Source of the DNA: Allolobophora icterica | Lineage: Eukaryota; Annelida; Clitellata; Crassiclitellata; Lumbricidae | Direction: 5' to 3' | NCBI GenBank assembly: GCA_963556255.1 | Contig: OY744613.1 | Coordinates: forward strand, 46,719,546 to 46,783,545 | Length of the DNA stretch: 64,000 bases | Shown here: piece by piece, positions 60,739 through 64,000 of the stretch | How the letters are laid out: the number at the start of each line of letters is the position of its first letter | Position numbering within the stretch: the stretch's first letter is position 1 | Position numbers and translations under genes: made by a program | The notes under the pieces: generated by a model | What the model was told of the DNA's origin: nothing | Database searches by the model: none | What the model saw: the letters and a program-made list of their open reading frames with translations, nothing else

Positions 60739-60808
60739 TTGATTGAAAGAAATTTAGGTGGTTTTGGTAAGACCTTATCATACTGATCTAAACAAGAATT
60801 CCTAAACT

Positions 60809-61027
60809 GGGCCCGATAGCGCATTGGATAACATCTGGCGTAGAATGCGAGAGGTACAGAGATCGAGACCCATAGGCGGACATGCTTTGTAGGCTGCAAT
60901 TTGCGCCGTGTATTGCAGGCTGTCTGTTCTGTTAGTAGTTAAGATTTATCGCATAACATGTACTTGCACAGCACAGTGCGTTTGCAGGCGCTTAATTAAA
61001 GAATAAATATTATTATTATTATTATTG
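60809..61027 (+). mobile_element. tRNA-derived SINE (family 3), uninterrupted copy
   Basis: GATAGCGCATTGGATAACAT and GAGATCGAGACCC match the head of the copy at 21812. The tail GGCGCTTAATTAAAGAATAA runs through without the piggyBac insert, so it shows the empty site, and ends in (ATT)n. Confidence 0.8.
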
Positions 61028-61044
61028 CTCTATAATATCTGTCA

Positions 61045-62363
61045 ATGGGTCCTGAAGCAGGGACAAATTCCATGGATTGGGCCCGCTGCATTTTCTGTCA
61101 GAAAGTGACACGGAAACATGCGTTGCCCAGGTTTGTCAAAGAGCAATATTATTATTATTCTGCTTTAGGCTACAAAACTTTCTCTGACATTGTAAGCGGG
61201 TTTCAAGAGCTAGGGTCATTTCCAGATGGCATTAATGCGAGTTCATGGGATGAAGGGACGGTTTCGAAAGTACGTGGAAAAGAAACAATTAATGCATGTT
61301 GGCATCCTATACGCAGGCAACGGCTGCACTTGACCACACTGGAACGGATGCGAAAGCGACTTCATGTCCAAAGTCCAGAAGAAAATGACCAAGAGCTGCC
61401 CAATCACAGTTCCGATGAATATGAATTAAACTTCTGTGCGTTTGCAGCGCATGACACGTTCAACCTCAGGGTTTCTAGTTCGGTTTTTTGGCGAGGTAGA
61501 AGGGAAAGACAATCGGCGTACAGCTATGACCGAACCGGTTACTGGCAGAGTAAGCCTTTCGTCGCCTGCTTTCGTCATGTTACAGCAATATTGCACTTAA
61601 TTAATAGTATTAGTGGTAAAACGCTCTATCATACTCGGGACCATACCAAACTGGATGATAGAGCATTATAATACTCAGGACGCGATTTCGGAAACTGCCT
61701 TATCTTTAACTTAGAGCATTATTACAATTACGTTTACATTTCCGTTGGAATTATATTACTGTAACATGCATTTTTGCATCATTTTTTGTAATTTTCTATA
61801 TTTTATACCTTTCTTTGTCGAAAAAACATATTCTTTTTCAAAACAAGATACTAGCGGGTACATACAAATGATAGTATTATCCTGCAAAACAATCCAGTTT
61901 AGAATTCTAGGCCTATAGTGACCAAACTTTGAAGTCGTTTTGCTCGGTTTCGTCAAAATATAAGATAGAGCATTATAATTCTCAGGAGACGCTTTCTGCT
62001 CAGATAATACAGGAACCTCATTTACTGGCTAAACTTGGACAAGGAGATTTAATTAGGCCTAATATATTGCTTGCAGCACGTCAAACGAACAATCTATCAA
62101 GCAGCACACTGCTGGGGGCATTGTTTGGTAAAGCAACCTCATTTCCCAGATCCCAGTGAGTGGGGTTGGAGAAAAGATGGCGAAAGTTTGGTGCCACAAT
62201 GGATGAACAAAACCTCTTGCCAGAGGTTTCACAAAGTTGCAGTGAACTGATCAATTGTGGCTGCAAGAAGGGTTGCTTTGGAAGATGCAAGTGTGTAAAA
62301 TCACATCTGATCTGCACAGCTTTTGTGTCAGTGCGGCGGTGTAGACAGTGTGTCCGGAAATAA
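61045..62363 (+). pseudogene. Broken gene with N-terminal Cys domain and C-terminal CXC-like domain
   Basis: The first frame (61045-61671) starts with MDWARCIFCQ, then LGYKTFSDIVSGFQELG and SWDEG. The pattern recalls the N-terminus of a family of uncharacterised, transposon-like proteins in marine invertebrates (memory, not checked). After a frameless gap, 62150-62340 gives SEWGWRKDG in one frame and NCGCKKGCFGRCKCVKSHLI in another, a Cys-rich CXC/tesmin-like tail. At least two frame breaks. A GAGCATTATAATACTCAGGA motif recurs near 61660 and 61968. Function not known. Confidence 0.5.
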
Positions 62364-62449
62364 TTCTTTATGTTTTTTTTAAATTAATTTAATTTTTTTA
62401 TAAGTGCCTGGAAGGTCGGGGCATTTTCATTGTTGGTCAAGGAAAAAGT

Positions 62450-62650
62450 TACTGGGTCATTCCAGCTCCTCGGTTAAACAGCGTCGTGCCTTCTGTGTGG
62501 AATTGGCTCCCACCTTCTTTGCGCTTTCTTCCACGAGGCTCTTCACCTTCTTTATACCGCCTCCTTAAGTTTTCTCTGTTGAACTGTGGCTGGACTGGGA
62601 TCTTCTCTGAGTAAGCTTCTTGAAGAGGCGCTATATAAATTATCAAAATG
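62450..62650 (+). mobile_element. LINE 3' end carrying the SINE-type tail
   Basis: The plus strand reads VPSVWNWLPPSLRFLPRGSS, resembling the (I)xxWNxLPxxLR stretch at the end of LINE ORF2 proteins, then a stop and the tail GAAGAGGCGCTATATAAAT. The tail is the same as in the family 2 SINE copies. Confidence 0.6.
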
Positions 62651-62660
62651 AATGAATGAC

Positions 62661-63051
62661 CAGGGCTGTAGTCGAGGGTATACGCGGGTATACGCGGGTA
62701 TACTCACCTCTAGAGAAATTCGAGAGCGTATGTAGGCTATACTCAGCGCTCGAGACGAGGGTATACGCGGGTATACAGCGTATACTTACCTCTGAGTAAT
62801 GGAATTTTGAGAAAAAGAGGGATTTTTAAAGGTTTTAGGGCGAATGACTAAAAAAAAGGTCATCAACTTTTTCAGAGACGAAATCGTGAAAAGTCAGAAA
62901 ATTTTCAGAGAATTGGTGAAAAGTCTGAAATTTTTCTGAGACGGATTCCTAAAAAAAGGTCGTCACATTTCTTTAGGGTCACACCAGCCCTAGTGACGCC
63001 GCTGCTCACCGGTAGCGTATACTCACCTCAAATTTGACCACTACAGCCCTG
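62661..63051. mobile_element. hAT MITE with exact 8-bp duplication
   Basis: TGAATGAC is duplicated at 62653-62660 and 63052-63059. The ends CAGGGCTGTAGT and ACTACAGCCCTG are perfect inverted repeats. Subterminal GGGTATACGCGGGTATAC and GCGTATACTCACCTC repeat at both ends. The insert entered the ATGA tail of the LINE end. No coding sequence. Confidence 0.9.
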
Positions 63052-63469
63052 TGAATGACCATCTGACTGTCTGTATGGTAACCCATGGACCATTATCAAA
63101 AACTGGTTCTGGATGTAGGGGATACTGGGGATGAAAGTAACACGGGTTGAATGTAACAAGCATCGCAGCGCCGTTACTGGAGAGCAGGGAACCAGCTTAT
63201 ATTGATCCAAATGTAGATCAACTAGAAAAATCAAGGTCAACAAAATTTCTGCGCAGGATTCAAAGAAATAAATTTTGTATAAAGAAAACAAAATTTTTGT
63301 GCATGAAAGTGAGTTTCTGCCTTTTTTTCTCATTTTTCTCATGGCTCACTGTATTCACGTTTTACATTAATTTTTGTAAGGATTGCCGTAACTAGAAGAG
63401 TTGTCATTCAAGCAGCGTCTGTGTGAGCGGTATTACCGTAAGTTAATGCTTCCCAAAGATCTATATTAA

Positions 63470-63480
63470 TAAAGGGAGAA

Positions 63481-63533
<53 letters not shown>

Positions 63534-64000
63534 ACCGGGCTTAACTTCGTCAATTTTGAATCTTTTCACTCCAAACCTTCACTGCTGTGTCGGCCTCGGC
63601 ATCGGACACCCAGTGGAGGGGTTCGCGTCCCCCGTTTTCACCGCTAACATGGTCATAAGGGCCAAAAACTCGCCCCACGGCATAGGAAATTTCCACTCCC
63701 TACTTCAAATTAATTATAGCACAATGACGTTATACCTGAAAATAGCACCAGGGACGCGTACGGAAGATTTGGAAATTTCCGGCGCCGGTATTCCCTAACG
63801 TCATTAATAATGGCCATAGCGTCCTTGTTTACTTTCGGAAAGAATTTAATAACGATCGCTTCGAATTATATTAATCGTTTTACAGCAAAATTGTAACACA
63901 GGTAGGTTCAAACACAAACAGACTGCGAAGCAGTCGCCGCCACAGGGCGACTGCGAAGCAGTCAGTCCACGGCAAAGGTCGCTAGACGCCAGAAGGCGTA
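63470..64000. repeat. Unclassified repeat with GT tract and hairpins (runs off window)
   Basis: An AATAAAGGGAGAATTC leader precedes a (GT)n tract at 63487-63531, then GC-richer sequence, then two identical hairpins GACTGCGAAGCAGTC (63921-63935, 63949-63963) and a third, ACGCCAGAAGGCGT, at the edge. The layout suggests a mobile element end; its class is unknown. Confidence 0.4.

Noticed and set aside
63556..63798. 80-residue frame downstream of the GT tract
   Set aside because: No family resemblance; lies in a probable repeat.

Overview
This window is animal (metazoan) nuclear DNA, AT-rich and crowded with transposons. Long intronless C2H2 zinc-finger exons, tRNA-derived SINEs, non-LTR retrotransposon ends, piggyBac, hAT and Harbinger-like elements and long microsatellites rule out a prokaryote. 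A non-vertebrate, possibly marine, animal fits best: there is no KRAB or SCAN box, and the repeats look like those of marine invertebrates. I cannot name the species.

The framework is a zinc-finger gene cluster. Five related plus-strand genes (2173-3537, 8904-9797, 19246-20532, 34660-35778, 43642-44952) each sit in a duplicated unit of about 4-5 kb (U1 to U5). Upstream of every one is the same decayed N-terminal exon, then the same minus-strand SINE inserted in the middle of a finger, then the surviving array. The ancestor was therefore truncated by a SINE before it was amplified. In four copies the ATG is the Met of a TMEKP-type finger linker. On the minus strand are a 17-finger gene (12060-13619), an 8-finger gene (47532-48677) and two copies of a third subfamily (27466-29118 and 54178-56416) inside a 5-kb segmental duplication (S1 24312-29787, S2 52066-57016). 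Three divergent subfamilies share a C-terminal module I do not recognise from named ZNF families: a C-x2-C-x12-H-x4-C finger followed in two of them by PVEDDFAELFE, and in the third by a diverged tail.

Between and inside the genes is a dated record of insertions. Many elements keep target-site duplications, and several have an unoccupied paralogous site in the same window. They include three piggyBac families (TTAA; one 2.5-kb copy with a broken transposase at 58193-60738), several hAT elements (8-bp duplications, including a hAT inside a hAT that also carries a LINE reverse transcriptase), a 1.2-kb element with GGCGCAGACAAAACGGCGC-type ends around a 36-bp minisatellite, and palindromic MITEs that share a related 30-36 bp internal unit.

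How it fits together (inference): the ZNF arrays are a fast-evolving DNA-binding repertoire in a TE-dense locus, comparable in layout to KRAB- or ZAD-ZNF clusters, with a conserved C-terminal module as the candidate effector or interaction domain. Several copies are clearly broken; the most intact are 43642-44952, 27466-29118 and 47532-48677. No rRNA, CRISPR array, true tRNA gene or recognisable core promoter was found.
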